From contig CAJJDN010000144.1 in assembly GCA_905182985.1 (NCBI GenBank), forward strand, positions 11,389 through 75,388: a stretch of DNA of 64,000 nucleotides, given 5' to 3'. Shown in pieces: positions 63,193 through 64,000 of the stretch. The translations under genes and the position numbers were made by a program. How positions within the stretch are numbered: position 1 is the stretch's first letter; each line of letters opens with the position of its first letter. Below the pieces are notes generated by a model. That model did not search any database, was not told the DNA's origin, and saw nothing but the letters and a program-made list of their open reading frames with translations. The DNA is from Paramecium sonneborni (taxonomy: Eukaryota; Ciliophora; Oligohymenophorea; Peniculida; Parameciidae).

Positions 63193-64000
63193 ATGAAGGA
63201 AATGCTTCGAGATCTAAATGAGATTCATAAAAATGCTTTTGGTTGTCCAAAAGAGTAAATATTTGTTTTTGCAAAGTAAATTAAGCAATAATAATAATAA
63301 CATATGAGCAAAGCTAACAAATTCATTGCTACGTTATATAAGGTTCTTGAAGTAATAAAAAAGCATAAAGTTAGAGTAAAGAATATTTCAATTATGTTTC
63401 TTGGACCAATAATGGAACTTCTTTCATGATTCATAAATTAGATGATTTTTAGAAAATTGTTTTAACGGAATGCTTTAACTAAATAAGTATACACTCATTT
63501 TATAGGCAAATGTGCTTATATGGGTTTAGATTGAAAAAGAAAAAAGGCTTAAAGGAGTATTCGCATCCTAATTTTATTTAAGGAAATTTGTACTTAAATT
63601 TTATAAGCAGTTAGCAAAGAATTAGGGCTTGTTCAGAGAAAAAGTAAGAGTCATGAAACAGCTGATGATATGATTAAAGTGAGTAATAGTTTAAAGGAGT
63701 AACTTCAAAAACTAAAAGAACAGTAATACTCATTTCTTTATCAATTGAAAGCCCAATAAGAAATTCATAAAATTTTGACTAACAAAATAAAGTAACTTCT
63801 GAATGTAAATATGTAATAAAGACATTTAGCAATTTGAAAATTAATATCCAGAGTTTTGGAAATAATAAATGCGAATTATGTTAAAACTAATATGCGGATG
63901 CAAACCATTATATGGAGTCCTAACTTCAGCACCTCTTTATGAAATATTAAAGGATGATCTTTTATAACAAGAAGATTTTTATTCTCCAAAATAATTGCCT
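63193..64000 (+). CDS. HSF-type DNA-binding protein, 3' end outside window
   Basis: Introns 63352-63374 (23 nt), 63590-63614 (25 nt) and 63805-63829 (25 nt); the frame is open to the last base. A 37-residue extension with a short Gln run precedes the HSF domain: SKANKFIATLYKVLE, NYVSWTNNGTSFMIHKL, FNQISIHSFYRQMCLYGFRL, YSHPNFIQGNF. The recognition helix reads S-F-Y-R-Q-M-C where SF[VL]RQLN is usual, and KYFKH is changed to ECFNQ, so DNA specificity may differ. A coiled coil (LKEQLQKLKEQQYSFLYQLK) follows, then PEFWKQQMRIMLKLICGCK. If the third intron is not spliced, the protein would end at TGA 63835-63837. ATG 63304 is an alternative start. Confidence 0.75.

Overview
This window is macronuclear chromosome sequence from a ciliate, almost certainly a Paramecium. 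It is extremely A+T rich. Every convincing reading frame uses TAA and TAG as glutamine and ends only at TGA. Genes are interrupted by tiny GT..AG introns of about 20-35 nt, and a trichocyst matrix protein gene (dense-core secretory granules typical of Paramecium) is present. No telomere repeats, tRNA or rRNA genes, transposons, CRISPR arrays or prokaryotic signals were recognised. All models were built by hand: exons were joined so that frame is kept across GT..AG introns and the total is a whole number of codons. Gene spans below include introns.

Layout. 0-6.7 kb: LanC-like protein, a frame broken by TGA, a small secreted protein, a coiled-coil protein, a tentative membrane protein, an AIM24-like protein, a small basic protein and a trichocyst matrix protein. 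6.9-11 kb: a hypothetical gene, TMEM107 (ciliary transition zone) and a coiled-coil gene needing one extra A. 11.6-20 kb: importin-5-like karyopherin, then on the minus strand VPS8 (CORVET subunit) and a cyclic-nucleotide-binding-domain protein. 20.3-25.2 kb: a relic, then a tight forward row of an MGRN1-like RING ubiquitin ligase, a BAH-PHD chromatin reader and a protein kinase. 25.5-29.6 kb: a relic and two tandem paralogous Cache-type membrane receptors on the minus strand. 30-43.7 kb: ABCC transporter, two large hypothetical genes, a Q/P-rich protein, another hypothetical gene and an HSF-type transcription factor. 44-55.9 kb: P4-ATPase lipid flippase, a coiled-coil protein, a ChrA-family transporter and a 1336-residue minus-strand protein. 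56-64 kb: a SNF2/Rad5-like protein with a RING but without visible ATPase motifs, a relic, glutaminyl-tRNA synthetase with a glutamine tract written mostly in TAA, a small gene, and a second HSF-type gene cut by the window end.

This is not an operon or a single pathway. The genes are a mixed eukaryotic set (trafficking, membrane transport, chromatin, signalling, translation) packed with very short spacers, sometimes under 30 bp. Points worth a second look are the apparently catalysis-dead SNF2-RING protein, the TAA-coded polyglutamine inside the enzyme that makes Gln-tRNA, the Cache receptor pair, the ChrA-type transporter, three frames broken by in-frame TGA or frameshift, and two A10 runs that each need an eleventh A.
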